IMG/VR virus record: IMGVR_UViG_3300021197_001919
Location: 1 to 45,371 of that record
Reading direction: 5' to 3' (one strand)
Length of the DNA stretch: 45,371 bases
DNA from: a virus
This document shows, in pieces, positions 13,301 to 18,378 of the stretch (its first letter is position 1; every line of letters begins with the position of its first letter). A program made the translations under genes and the position numbers. Under the pieces are notes generated by a model. It saw only the letters and a program-made list of their open reading frames with translations. It searched no databases and was not told the DNA's origin.

Positions 13301-13501
13301 CAGATCTGGGTCAATCCAGTAGAACACTTTGGTAGAGCATATGGTGTAGTAGATTCACAACAACACATTCTCACGGTTACTGCTGATACTACGGGCTCAT
13401 ATAACGTACTCTTGATAGGTACAAGAAAAGATCAAGTAGCCATGGAGAACTTTGAAGGAGTCGAAGTCACTAAATCACTAATAGAAAGATCATTAAATTA
13501 A
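1373..13501 (+). CDS. Giant phage fibre/adhesin, 4042 aa, with beta repeats and an embedded cupredoxin-like domain
   Basis: One uninterrupted frame of 4042 codons, preceded by AGGA at 1363..1366. Residues 1-330 look like beta-rich, possibly Ig-like, attachment domains. About residues 410-2730 are tandem beta repeats: four copies of a block with the core GNIEISSSNFHL (near bases 2603, 3217, 5452 and 9304), and many copies of a roughly 43-residue unit with core GQITASAVSMSG followed by IGGF. A cupredoxin-like domain interrupts them at about residues 1460-1580. A non-repeat insert near 1880-2045 contains RLGDLSGL and GLFSENVFLTGKI, resembling the shaft region of other phage central fibres. Residues about 2786-3900 are Gly-Gly-x-x-Asn repeats. 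The C-terminus (about 3905-4042) starts KGSGTFRITHPNP and contains HSFVESP, resembling a C-terminal domain seen at the end of other fibres. Probable role: virion fibre or baseplate-attached adhesin. Receptor and exact position on the virion are unknown. Confidence 0.85.
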   Translation: MAYPPQFGGTTPESQDPNRLYSNVYNLDQLDVLVEDNPSNPQFFSVVGLPQQLSYGKTYFTIAFNDPEGSPYRLREGSGLLFEFKDAGGIVVFSDLTTYEDVNGAAVAYVWIKKDPLRTFDELEEGRGSLTIVGELENVSPQYQNVYNVRLTVPIDIRTDLPNNTPILFQSSSRIQESLVISESVEFDANSETYKRSILNVSASNLDTFGGQVKFLELSYNENESSADQFRFLTEYEISGSGEEFEISSSASTGLNPVSNFYKMPMPREVRRGSNIVFRLRFKNGSGQVAQDPSIGQDVILSASATFQGTPLVIEKDDNLMTGSVSVGTGVGKGFKMSGESSAYIASADYRGFTSASAGSGSGIILFSGSVFGDITDDYQNGGVGFEVVSDSSSFLRFRSNPSELDIRADAFFVGSTATQFISASTGIIEISSSKFHLEPDGDVTLAGTITAEAGSIGGFLIEEGKLTAGTNNSAMTMSGADRLLRFGSGSSFSTDNVDGILIGQDSDGVYKFAVGQPNSYIVFDGQTVSIKSDDLVVTASNFTIDSNEFKLATSTVFISSSGVGEIGLGSPIPTGISAAGNKGFFVDGNGNVLIGNSTASRIQFDGTDLTLSSSKFYLGSVSQYISGALGNIEISSSNFHLDNTGNVTLAGTVTANAGTLGGFDISQDAITSTNFFISGAATDNEYFISASSGPSQFFNVRASGDVTASSLLLTGGQVAGNTVTRDRISFEKNWAISASDNPVEYFISASRFQVSQQGDVTGSQVLFTGGDIGGATIDENSFAFGDISKISASSNPVEIFISSSRFKVKHDGQVTGSEFLFGDKAGGNFAQFTGDTLTVEGDISVNSIKSPAQIAGAAATNENASASISAGGHATFKSASIGGFVVNPISIQDSNSNLVLNASGQITASAVSMSGTVTATSGQIGGFAIGNDLSSNAGTLNLKGASGQITASAVSMSGTITATSGQIGGFAIADDLSSNLGTLKLKGASGQITASNALLSGKLLASDIIATGSGNIGGFSIGANLISASSGLLQLNSSGQITASAVSMSGNITAESGQIGGFAIGDDLSSNAGTLKLKGASGQITASDALLSGNLFASNLTATGSGIIGGFSIGENLISASTGLLQLNSSGQITASAVSMSGIISAEGGDVGGFSINQTSISSTNNNLILKSSGQITASAISMSGTVTAESGQIGGFVISEEKIQTSDGTSLVLNSAGQITGSNILFSGGTITSDVTIQGDLAASSISTPAGGSPKAIIDARGFAKFVSASIGGLDISTTFLSASNLVFRSSDGGKIALGTTEANETFGAHNTGVILSGSGDFQVVRGLNKYLIITGSTLDLQTDTATISGSSIVLGSPSFFLGDQTNFVSGSTGNIEISSSGFHLKPTGDAILSGSITANDGTIGGFTINQTQITDTNGDLVLKSTGEITASAVSMSGTITADSGLIGGFDLANNKISNTGGPGDGSIIDIVVTVVDSGGNKFALDGVVTATKILLAGNTYSFTQNDDSNDNHPFRFSETENGTHGGGDPYTVGVTVNGTPGVSGAYTRITPTRDTPLLYYYCANHGGMGGSATVTTDSLALELQGNTGEITGSRFLFTGGTISGSDIQITVGTASLISDTGVEISGSNFHLLKGNITASNVDLSGKIAATSGDIGGFSIDASTISSSNNSLILKDSGQITGSDVLFNNGVVGGFELGSNLISSSNGKLILKSSGEITASAVSMSGIISAVGGDIGGFSIDGTSISSINGNIVLTSNGTITASDAFLGGDLRASNLIATGSGTIGGWTISETKITSSNLIIDSAGSIETADYSSNVRGWRISSENNGTAEFENIRIRGTLKSTVFEKETINAVGGQLLIANSTVLTGSGVTATESTMSVVNVTGFSGSYDGAAGSNEIVMLKKQTSNGFATEYIQVQSSSRDFPASNTNLTGKLYVLRGYSGSLSTDNDFVGDLATQAQSYEPGTVLVSTGRINTGYIRANSNPNDTSTPYIDIVERTGSGVYDVQHKLRLGDLSGLSSGLVGSSPGFGLFSENVFLTGKITATSGQVGGFAITGNTITSSENLLVLKSSGQITGSRVLLDGGKIGGFTLTDNAISSSNGSLVLKSSGQITASSVSMSGDIVATNITAVRTGIIGGFELGSNLISASSGLLQLNSSGQITASAVSMSGNITAESGQIGGFAIGDDLSSNAGTLRLKGASGQITASAVSMSGTITAESGLIGGFEIGSSTISSPAGVLNLNSQGQITASAVSMSGVVTATSGQIGGFAIGTDLTSNAGTLNLKGSSGQITASAVSMSGIISATGGDIGGFSIDNNAVSSTNSNLILKSSGQITASAMSMSGVVTAQSGQIGGFAIGEDLSSNSGQLNLKGASGQITASNALLSGKLFASDIVATGSGIIGGFSIGENLISASSGLLQLNSSGQITASAVSMSGIISAQGGDIGGFSIDGTSVSSTNNNLILKSSGQITASAVSMSGDIVANNITAVGTGVIGGFELTSTQLNSANDNLILKSSGQITASAVSMSGTVTATAGLIGGFTIDADEIKSTNIIIDSANERITVGSQNDVRIQGGGTDNFIAMGDKIEGFTDEGSSTEGILIGMDGSNPQAEFVQSEDNYFIFDNGIDIRSDTIKASGSNIILEAPRFYLGGDAQFISGSNGNIEISSSNFHLSSSGDVTMAGTITATGGTVGGFNIGDDLSSTAGTLSLKGASGQITASAVSMSGVIMANQGNIGGFSIDSGKIIYTDTFELDATATNNQYVISSSTFKLGADGDLTASNALFSSVRIIGGAEDNSVIGEDLNIPSFVGGGDLHSILNSKGSFLGGGTSNVISSSAGSSNIYNAIVGGSSGSISISSSFNFIGGGFQNTIRGPVEMQGTDISGNTMMKFSAIVGGDRNTIERRSFGSTIIGGRQNLITGVPVSSSIFLSNGNPTASVNRSSEDSLIAGGKDNTLFDARQSIIVGGDGNVLSGSVNSLIGGGDTNLLYRSPHSMILGGKQNRLWHNDNTDTQIIGKNLVGGGESNFLYNSAQSSIVGGFKNVITGSFGSAILGGAFNQLTASHGSVILGGGYTTVALNKPTDFGHPMIGRGNYLHYSSASFVGGGIYNNLGYSFHAALVGGEFNFIDHSDVSFIGGGAHNVLTSSYSSSIVGGGSNRLYQADVSFIGGGSHNVVSESNFVAIAGGTNNTIQADSSDSAIVGGASNAIMLDSPAGFVGGGRSNVISGSSIASVIGGGVSNSLFHASFSGILGGSDNTISQSEYSLIGGGEDNTIVSSSRSGILAGDYNTITASMYSFILGGENNRMSASEYSTAVGGKDNTLGPENVGSGSIKFSQILGGDSNELKGVFSSTIVGGRLNSIRETSENSLILGGLAGNITDVSKESIIAAGVANTITRGDRTAVIVGNNNSVSASTLSAIVAGRINKIHSSDRSTIIGASNQDIIHSTNATALGGAGIIKFSETSVGINSAVIGHSTGVIGAGGSTITGSKYAFAAGQNNTIQRGSSFSFIGGGLANEIWGAYRQPNLGAGKSFTGWTVLQDSTLTTEAKEVAGIYSNIVGGNNNDVVSSSYSFIGAGNGVVISGSEYSAIVMGDGGSTNQRQRIWHAAHSFIGGGYYSRIQGSPFSFVGGGDSNQISASRQLNNQQHSNVIVGGADNRMENGPNVEGYVRTLFGSELTISPSVLVHASILGGDANIIYGAGSARSSIVGGEHNEIGGTPPSPDFTYTGPGGGHNAIVNGVNNAIGPGAYNIIGSGQNNEIISSSYHTGTDNAKDYNSILNGNTNLIRNVFAEGLTIDKQPSGSSMRYNAILSGRRNYIYAQGESNDTSFNTIGGGLDQTIKDSTYSTILGGYNNVISSSTYGMIFGTANTMTGDNYSTILGRNNTNNFEDAHVLGNGLTATQDDTTFVDNLIVDGVLSKGSGTFRITHPNPAMSASTWLQHSFVESPTRGDNIYRWKVELTGSSYGFKLPDYYKHLNENDQIWVNPVEHFGRAYGVVDSQQHILTVTADTTGSYNVLLIGTRKDQVAMENFEGVEVTKSLIERSLN
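4076..9560 (+). repeat. Tandem GQITAS...IGGF protein repeat region in the giant fibre gene
   Basis: Units of about 43-50 residues recur: an opening SGQITAS, then AVSMSG or ALLSG, then ITATSGQ or similar, IGGF(A/S)I, a polar turn, and a closing LxLKSS or LQLNSS. Several units are nearly the same at DNA level. The ordered series ALLSG unit, ATGSG-IIGGFSIGENL unit and LLQLNSS unit occurs near 4350..4800 and again near 8480..8680, as expected from block duplication. The region is interrupted by the cupredoxin-like domain (about 5750..6115) and by a non-repeat insert (about 6780..7480). A trimeric beta shaft is the likely structure (inference). Confidence 0.85.
5750..6115 (+). other. Cupredoxin-like (amicyanin/plastocyanin-type) domain within the fibre protein
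   Basis: The translated segment contains NHPFRF (His at residue 1515) and, 50 residues later, YYYCANHGGMGG (Cys 1565, His 1568, Met 1571). A His followed by C-x2-H-x2-M on the last strand is the type 1 copper ligand set, with the same spacing as amicyanin. The start TVVDSGGNKFALDG and the GNTYSFTQ strand fit a beta sandwich of about 110 residues. Both flanks are ordinary shaft repeats, so it is an insertion into the fibre. The ligand pattern is seen directly; copper binding is inferred. Confidence 0.7.
9730..13060 (+). repeat. Array of about 16-18-residue Gly-Gly-x-x-Asn repeats (beta-roll/beta-helix-like)
   Basis: About 1,100 residues are built from a short unit of the form S-x-I-(I/V)-G-G-G-x-x-N-x-(I/L) with a variable Ser-rich turn, for example SFIGGGAHNVL and SIVGGGSNRLYQ. 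The hydrophobic residue, Gly-Gly and Asn recur in register dozens of times, with occasional longer loops. The period and composition resemble trimeric adhesin head repeats of the YadA/Hep_Hag kind and other one-turn-per-repeat beta folds. The fold is inferred from periodicity only. Confidence 0.8.
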
Positions 13502-13521
13502 TGTGTTTTCGATTACACTCC

Positions 13522-13529
13522 TATTTATA
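13522..13529 (+). promoter_or_regulatory. TATTTATA element, putative late promoter
   Basis: The octamer lies in the 52-base gap after the giant fibre gene, 24 bases before the ATG at 13554. There is no minus-strand gene here, so if it is a promoter it reads as TATTTATA toward the plus-strand gene. A weak purine-rich site (GGAAAG, 13541..13546) precedes the start. Confidence 0.4.
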
Positions 13530-13553
13530 TATGGATAGCTGGAAAGTAACTCA

Positions 13554-13877
13554 ATGCCATTAACTTGGGATCAGATATCAGTGGCATTTAACAATGCCAA
13601 ATTTACTTTTGCAGAAATTAGTATTGCACTAGAACTATTTTTGCTCAAAGGAGGATATTCTGGATATAAGCGCAGACAACAAGTTTATGGAGATTTTTTC
13701 AAAAGCAATCCAGAGAAGAAAAAACAAGTTGTTAAACTCGTGATGAAGGTGAGAGGTCAGACAATAAAGCAAGATGCTGAAGTACCTGAGAAGTCTGAGG
13801 TAACGGTATCGGATATAGATTTGATCATATCAGAGATTCTCAACATAAAACCTAAGGTTGAAGTAAATGTCAATTAA
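13554..13877 (+). CDS. Conserved-looking hypothetical protein, 107 aa
   Basis: Begins MPLTWDQISVAFNNAKFTF and is predominantly helical and charged. I do not recognise a family. No signal peptide or membrane segment is visible. The middle is rich in Lys and Arg (YKRRQQVYGDFFKSNPEKKK), and the C-terminus VSDIDLIISEILNIKP looks amphipathic. It overlaps the next gene by 11 bases, which suggests translational coupling and a shared role in the structural operon. It could be an assembly chaperone or connector for the fibres, but nothing in the sequence proves that. Confidence 0.7.
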   Translation: MPLTWDQISVAFNNAKFTFAEISIALELFLLKGGYSGYKRRQQVYGDFFKSNPEKKKQVVKLVMKVRGQTIKQDAEVPEKSEVTVSDIDLIISEILNIKPKVEVNVN

Positions 13878-14382
13878 ATTGTACACAGACAAAGTTGAAT
13901 CCTTTGAATGTAACGTCGCAGTGACTGGAGCATCATTAAAGGAGTCTCAGTTCAGGGCAATATTAAAAACAAATAATAAAAATCTACTCTACGAGGGAAC
14001 AATAAACTCCTCAGGTAAAGCAGAAGTAGTCTTTCCAAAACTTAAAAATATTTTATCAGAAGGTGATTATGGAGAGATGGTATTAGAGTTGATAGCAGAC
14101 GATGCTTATTTTCAACCATATAGTGAAAAATTTATTGTGGAGACTTCAAAAAAAGCTACGGTTGAAATTATTAGATCCAAACCTAGTAAGCCAGTAATCT
14201 CTATACGGAAAGTTACTCCAGAGTCACAGCTGATAGAGGTGCTAAAAGCTAACGGGGTGACCAAAAAAATTATTATGGATAATAAACAGACTTTTGGAAA
14301 AGTTCTCCATAATTATTATCAAGACAGTAAACTCTCAATAGGTTATAATGTATTTCTCAAAAACATAATCGGTCGTATTTAG
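13867..14382 (+). CDS. Hypothetical protein with N-terminal beta domain, 171 aa
   Basis: Starts with ATG inside the end of the previous gene (11-base overlap) and ends TAG at 14380..14382, sharing one base with the next start. The first 95 residues alternate strands and turns (FECNVAVTGASL, LLYEGTINSSGKAEVVFP, EMVLELIADDAYFQPYSEKF) like a small beta sandwich. A Lys/Pro-rich linker (SKPSKPVISIRK) leads to a helical tail of about 60 residues. I do not recognise the family. Its place between fibre genes suggests a virion or assembly protein. Confidence 0.7.
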   Translation: MSIKLYTDKVESFECNVAVTGASLKESQFRAILKTNNKNLLYEGTINSSGKAEVVFPKLKNILSEGDYGEMVLELIADDAYFQPYSEKFIVETSKKATVEIIRSKPSKPVISIRKVTPESQLIEVLKANGVTKKIIMDNKQTFGKVLHNYYQDSKLSIGYNVFLKNIIGRI

Positions 14383-14972
14383 TGGCCGAATTTGATCTCA
14401 CAAACACAGTAGTTAGCAATACGTTTAATCGTTTGTTGCAAATAGCAACCGATAACGTAGTGTATGACGCTACTGGAAGTTTTTTAGATGAGTTTAAGAT
14501 ATCAGGTAGTTTTTCTACAACTGAATATTTAGAAATAGAAAATGGAACTTCGCAAACCGGTAATAAACTCCATTCCAGAAATGGTGTTTTATTTTGGGGT
14601 AATAGTAATTTAATCACTGGAGGTGGAGGCATCTCTGATATCTTGGAAGATGAATCTCCTCAGCTAGGAGGTATACTTGATATTAATAACAACGATGTCT
14701 CCGGTAGTGGAAATTTTTTAATAAATGGTTCCGGAAGCTTCAATGAGTTTAGCGTAGGGACAAATACAAATAATTTTAATGCAATTTTTAACATCATACC
14801 AGATTCAGTTGATAAAGACATCATGCTAGTCAAAAGTGGATCTATTAAATCATTTAGAGTGAACCAAGAAGGTGTATTGTCGGTGGGAGCTTTCACAAAT
14901 GCACCCACAGCAGTTACTGGGGGTTTTTACTACAACAGCTCAAATAATGAATTTTACGTAGGAGTAGAATAA
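14382..14972 (+). CDS. Tail-fibre-like structural protein, 196 aa (GTG start)
   Basis: The frame opens at GTG 14382, which shares its G with the preceding TAG; no ATG lies near the frame start, so GTG is preferred. The protein (MAEFDLTNTVVSNTFNRLLQ...) contains GGISDILEDESPQLGG, followed by LDINNNDVSGSGNFLINGSG. The form 'D-x-P-Q-L-G-G-x-L-D-x-N' is common in phage tail fibres, just before the shaft strands. The C-terminus (PTAVTGGFYYNSSNNEFYVG) resembles the short end domain of small fibres. Likely a minor fibre or fibre tip. The stop overlaps the next ATG by one base. Confidence 0.75.
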   Translation: MAEFDLTNTVVSNTFNRLLQIATDNVVYDATGSFLDEFKISGSFSTTEYLEIENGTSQTGNKLHSRNGVLFWGNSNLITGGGGISDILEDESPQLGGILDINNNDVSGSGNFLINGSGSFNEFSVGTNTNNFNAIFNIIPDSVDKDIMLVKSGSIKSFRVNQEGVLSVGAFTNAPTAVTGGFYYNSSNNEFYVGVE

Positions 14973-15658
14973 TGCCAAGTTGGAAGAAAGTAGTTACGTC
15001 GGGATCAAATGCAGAACTAGCAAACGTCACAGCAAGTGCTTTGAGGTTAGGTTCAGATGTATTGGATCTTGGGGGAAACTTAACGACACAAAATAACGGA
15101 CTAACCATAAATGCAGTTGATGCAGACAGAACCTTAACATTAACGGAAAACCTCACAATTGGTGGTGGTAGTGCCGGAACAATTACATTCAGTGCTGGAT
15201 CAAAGACGCTCACGATAGAAGACACCACAGCTGTAAATCAAGACGTCACGACGGATGGTAATCCTACTTTTGCTAACTTGACGCTAACTGGCAATCTTAC
15301 AGTCAATGGTGATACCACAACACTCTCGACAACAAATCTTGTAATCAAAGACGCGTTTGGTTTTTTTGCTACCGGTTCTGCAGCTAGTAATGTCGATGCA
15401 GGTTTAGTGGTTCAAAGTGGTTCCTATGTAGATTCTGGCTCCGCTCTTTATCACGACATAGACAGCGGACGGTGGTCAGTTGCAAAAGGTGTTGGAACCA
15501 GTGTGACAACAATTACGCCATTACATGCAGGACAGGAATCAGTAGTGACTGCTAGATTACACGGAGGTAACCCTGCGTTAAACAATGTGTTACCAGAATA
15601 CGGAGCGGGTGAAATGTTTGTAGAAACCGGATCCGGAGAAATTTTTATCTACAGTTAA
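14972..15658 (+). CDS. Tail-fibre-like protein with MPSWKKVVTSGSN docking peptide, 228 aa
   Basis: ATG at 14972 overlaps the preceding TAA by one base, with AGGAG at 14960..14964. The first 13 residues (MPSWKKVVTSGSN) are identical to those of the 786-residue fibre at 15963, which implies a common attachment site. The middle carries shaft motifs common in fibres (QDVTTDGNPTFANLTLTGNL, then TVNGDTTTLSTTNLVIKDAF). The end (GAGEMFVETGSGEIFIYS) is a compact beta tip. Role: a short fibre in the same family as the longer one, probably displayed at the same place on the virion. Confidence 0.8.
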   Translation: MPSWKKVVTSGSNAELANVTASALRLGSDVLDLGGNLTTQNNGLTINAVDADRTLTLTENLTIGGGSAGTITFSAGSKTLTIEDTTAVNQDVTTDGNPTFANLTLTGNLTVNGDTTTLSTTNLVIKDAFGFFATGSAASNVDAGLVVQSGSYVDSGSALYHDIDSGRWSVAKGVGTSVTTITPLHAGQESVVTARLHGGNPALNNVLPEYGAGEMFVETGSGEIFIYS

Positions 15659-15674
15659 TTAAAAAGAGGTTATC

Positions 15675-15890
15675 ATGGGATCAATTAGTGATCAGTTAGA
15701 AGAAGAACAGCAAGTAGAGAATACAAGATATCAAGTTGATGTCGAACCACAAGAATTAAGTCTCAGTGGAGATGAAATAAAATTTATACTCGCTAAAGTC
15801 GCGCAGTTGGACTTCAAGGGAGTAGAAATAGAATTTGCGTACAAATTGATAGTTAAGTTGCAAGATTTGTACAAAAAACAAGTACAATAA
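15675..15890 (+). CDS. Small acidic hypothetical protein, 71 aa
   Basis: ATG at 15675 with AGAGG at 15665..15669. The protein (MGSISDQLEEEQQVENTRYQ...) has an acidic N-terminal half and an amphipathic C-terminal helix ending LIVKLQDLYKKQVQ. No family is recognised and no membrane segment is seen. It sits between two fibre genes that share an N-terminal docking peptide, so a role in their assembly is possible but unproven. Confidence 0.65.
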   Translation: MGSISDQLEEEQQVENTRYQVDVEPQELSLSGDEIKFILAKVAQLDFKGVEIEFAYKLIVKLQDLYKKQVQ

Positions 15891-15962
15891 CAATTTTATT
15901 GTTGGCCCCTGAAAAGGGGGAAGTGGGCTCAATCTGAGTAACCAACCACAATAGGAGAGAAA
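15891..15962 (+). promoter_or_regulatory. Intergenic leader with two small hairpins before the 786-aa fibre gene
   Basis: This 72-base gap is unusually GC-rich for the region. CCCC (15906..15909) can pair with GGGG (15916..15919) around a TGAAAA loop, and CTCA (15928..15931) with TGAG (15935..15938). An outer GCCC/GGGC pairing is an alternative. No run of T follows, so a terminator is unlikely. A strong AGGAG (15953..15957) sits five bases before the ATG. It could stabilise the transcript or control entry to the fibre start. Confidence 0.35.
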
Positions 15963-18323
15963 ATGCCTAGCTGGAAGAAAGTAGTAACATCGGGAAGCAA
16001 TCCTGCTTTTCACCATATCACTGCAAGTGGAAATGTTAGTGGGTCTGCAGTTTCTTCAGCATCTTTTGGTACTGTTAATATAATAGGATTCAAAGGTGGA
16101 TCCACCAACCTAACTGACTTTTCAGCCTCAATATCATCTAGACTTCAATCCAGCGAAGGAGATATCACGGGTGTCACAGCTGGTACAGGATTATCGGGTG
16201 GAGGAGATTCGGGTGGAGTTACTCTCAACGTGGATTTTAGTGATTCTACATTTCAAAACCAAATATCAGGTTCCTTTGTAGCAGCCAGTAGTTCTATAGA
16301 GAGTAGGATAACTGCTGCAGAATCCGAGTTAGGAAATACATTAATTAGCTCGTCTGCTCAGATAGATACAACGATTAGTGGTTCATTTGTAGCTCCAAGT
16401 TCTAGTCTCTCAGATAGAATAACAGCAGCTGAGTCCGAGTTAGGAAATACTCTTCTCAGTAGCTCTGCTCAATTATCTACTGCTATCAGTGGAGCGTTTG
16501 GAAATCAACGAGTTGGAACAACAGATCAACCAACCTTTGCTGGTTTGGTAGTCTCTGGTAGTATAACGGCTCAAGAATATATAGTTTCATCATCCATAAT
16601 GTTTCTTACTCAATCTTTTTCGAGTGGATCTACTCAGTTTGGTGATACCGGAGATGATATACATTCATTTTCTGGTTCTTTCATTCTCAGTGGCTCTAAT
16701 GGCATGGAAGTCGTTCAGGGCAATATCTCTGGATCCTCAAACACTACAGCATCTTTTGGTCATCTTATAGTTGCTGGAGATGTGGTGCCGACAGTTAGTG
16801 GAGCATTTGATCTGGGTAGCATAGATCGACCATTTAAAGATTTACATATTATATCTTCATCAATAAAAATTTACGGTGGTGAAGGAGAGGTAGCGAGGAT
16901 TCAACTCGGAAGTAATAATGAGATTGAGTTTTTACAAACAAAAAACTTAACTTCTGCTCAGAAGAGGGACTCCAATCCAGACCAAATAAGAGCATTAGCA
17001 CCTAAAGGAAAATTTTTAGCAAAAGAGATAGGTAACCAAGACGCATCAGGTTCATTTGGTGTTATAGACTTTGCATCGAGATTGAGTGGCTCGTTAGGAA
17101 CCACTGGATCATTTGATAGATTGGAAGCATCAACTGTTAGTGGAGAGATACAAGTTACTACCGGTTCACTAACTGGAGAGATGTGGATAAATACTAATAC
17201 CGGATCCAGAATGTTTATTGGTAAGTATTCAAGAGGTTTACCTTTTGGAGCAACCGGTTCAGATCAGGATGTATCCAACTTAGTAAACGGAACAGATGTA
17301 GGTTTTACTACTGTGGATTCAGACGGTGAAGGTAATATTCACTTGAGTACTGGTGATGGTATATTTGTGGATGATAGAAATCACTGGTACACTAGCAAAC
17401 AATTCCATATAGGGGGAGAATCTCAATTCATCAAGTATGATGGATTAGACACGGTTAGCATGTCTGCTGAGATATCAGCTAAGACTGGTTCTTTTCAAGG
17501 TCAGATGTGGGTAAACACAAACGCCACAGATAGAATGTACATAGGTAAGTATGCTGGTGGTTTTACGGTTAGTGGAGATGTCGACGTTGACGTGAACAGG
17601 CAAGCTACGGATGAGGATGGAACTTCAGTAGATATTGGGTTCTACCTAAACGACTCGGGTTCAATTATAGCTCTATCGGATGGAGATGGTATCAAGGTAA
17701 ATGATTATAACTACTGGTACACTAATAGAGAATATGCAATAGGTAACGGTTCCGAATATATTAGATATGATGAGGGAAATGGATTTCAAATTTACGTCAA
17801 TAGTTCTACGATAAATGAGATAACAGCAAGTGGAACCATTAGTTCATCGGGAACTGGATCATTTGGAAGATTAGAAGCTGCTGCTATTTCAGCAACATCC
17901 ATAACGGCAAGTGGAAGATTAGAAGCTGCTGCTATTTCAACAACATCCATAACGGCAAGTACTATTAGCGTTGATGCAACCGGTTCATTTGGCAGAATTG
18001 AAACGCCTGGTATAATTAGTGCTAGTGGGACAATATTTGCCTCAACGTTTAATGATGATGGACAAAATTTAAACGTACCGGATTATGTTTTTGATGGACA
18101 ATATAAGTTACGAACTATAAATCAACTGGAAACATTTGTAAGTGAATCAAAACATTTACCAGGAGTTCCATCTACCAACGATAAACAAGAGTGGAGCACC
18201 CATAGCATGGGTGATCGAGACATGATATTACTCGAGAAGATAGAGGAATTATCACTCTATGTGATAGAATTAAACAAACGAATTGAAAAACTGGAATCAA
18301 AACGGAATATTTCAAATGATTGA
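15963..18323 (+). CDS. Phage fibre with C-terminal chaperone-like domain, 786 aa
   Basis: ATG at 15963 with a strong AGGAG five bases upstream. The N-terminus repeats the docking peptide MPSWKKVVTSGSN. Residues about 40-200 contain repeated coil segments (RITAAESELGNTL twice, with ISSSAQ and SGSFVA). The middle holds SGSTQFGDTGDDIHSFSGS and two copies of a block with MWINTNTGSRMFIGKY / MWVNTNATDRMYIGKY (near residues 405 and 520). From about residue 707, DYVFDGQYKL, then KHLPGVPS, then a heptad-like helix MILLEKIEELSLYVIELNKR, matches the C-terminal domain that ends many Bacteroidota fibre-like proteins and resembles S74-type intramolecular chaperones. I do not see enough to claim self-cleavage. 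A 48-base tandem duplication lies near residue 640. Confidence 0.85.
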   Translation: MPSWKKVVTSGSNPAFHHITASGNVSGSAVSSASFGTVNIIGFKGGSTNLTDFSASISSRLQSSEGDITGVTAGTGLSGGGDSGGVTLNVDFSDSTFQNQISGSFVAASSSIESRITAAESELGNTLISSSAQIDTTISGSFVAPSSSLSDRITAAESELGNTLLSSSAQLSTAISGAFGNQRVGTTDQPTFAGLVVSGSITAQEYIVSSSIMFLTQSFSSGSTQFGDTGDDIHSFSGSFILSGSNGMEVVQGNISGSSNTTASFGHLIVAGDVVPTVSGAFDLGSIDRPFKDLHIISSSIKIYGGEGEVARIQLGSNNEIEFLQTKNLTSAQKRDSNPDQIRALAPKGKFLAKEIGNQDASGSFGVIDFASRLSGSLGTTGSFDRLEASTVSGEIQVTTGSLTGEMWINTNTGSRMFIGKYSRGLPFGATGSDQDVSNLVNGTDVGFTTVDSDGEGNIHLSTGDGIFVDDRNHWYTSKQFHIGGESQFIKYDGLDTVSMSAEISAKTGSFQGQMWVNTNATDRMYIGKYAGGFTVSGDVDVDVNRQATDEDGTSVDIGFYLNDSGSIIALSDGDGIKVNDYNYWYTNREYAIGNGSEYIRYDEGNGFQIYVNSSTINEITASGTISSSGTGSFGRLEAAAISATSITASGRLEAAAISTTSITASTISVDATGSFGRIETPGIISASGTIFASTFNDDGQNLNVPDYVFDGQYKLRTINQLETFVSESKHLPGVPSTNDKQEWSTHSMGDRDMILLEKIEELSLYVIELNKRIEKLESKRNISND
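17865..17960 (+). repeat. 48-bp tandem duplication inside the fibre gene
   Basis: Bases 17865..17912 and 17913..17960 are identical except for one base (GCA versus ACA codon, Ala to Thr). Each copy begins GGAAGATTAGAAGCTGCTGC and encodes 16 residues (GRLEAAAISATSITAS). The near identity at DNA level points to a recent in-frame duplication that lengthens the shaft. Confidence 0.95.
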
Positions 18324-18331
18324 TATTTATA
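18324..18331 (+). promoter_or_regulatory. TATTTATA element, putative late promoter
   Basis: The octamer begins one base after the stop of the 786-residue fibre gene, 47 bases before the ATG at 18379. Two copies of AGTAACG (18336..18342 and 18350..18356) follow it in the leader. The distance to the start is longer than at the other three copies of the motif. Confidence 0.35.
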
Positions 18332-18378
18332 TGAGAAGTAACGGTTGTTAGTAACGCACAAGGGTTGAACATTATAAT

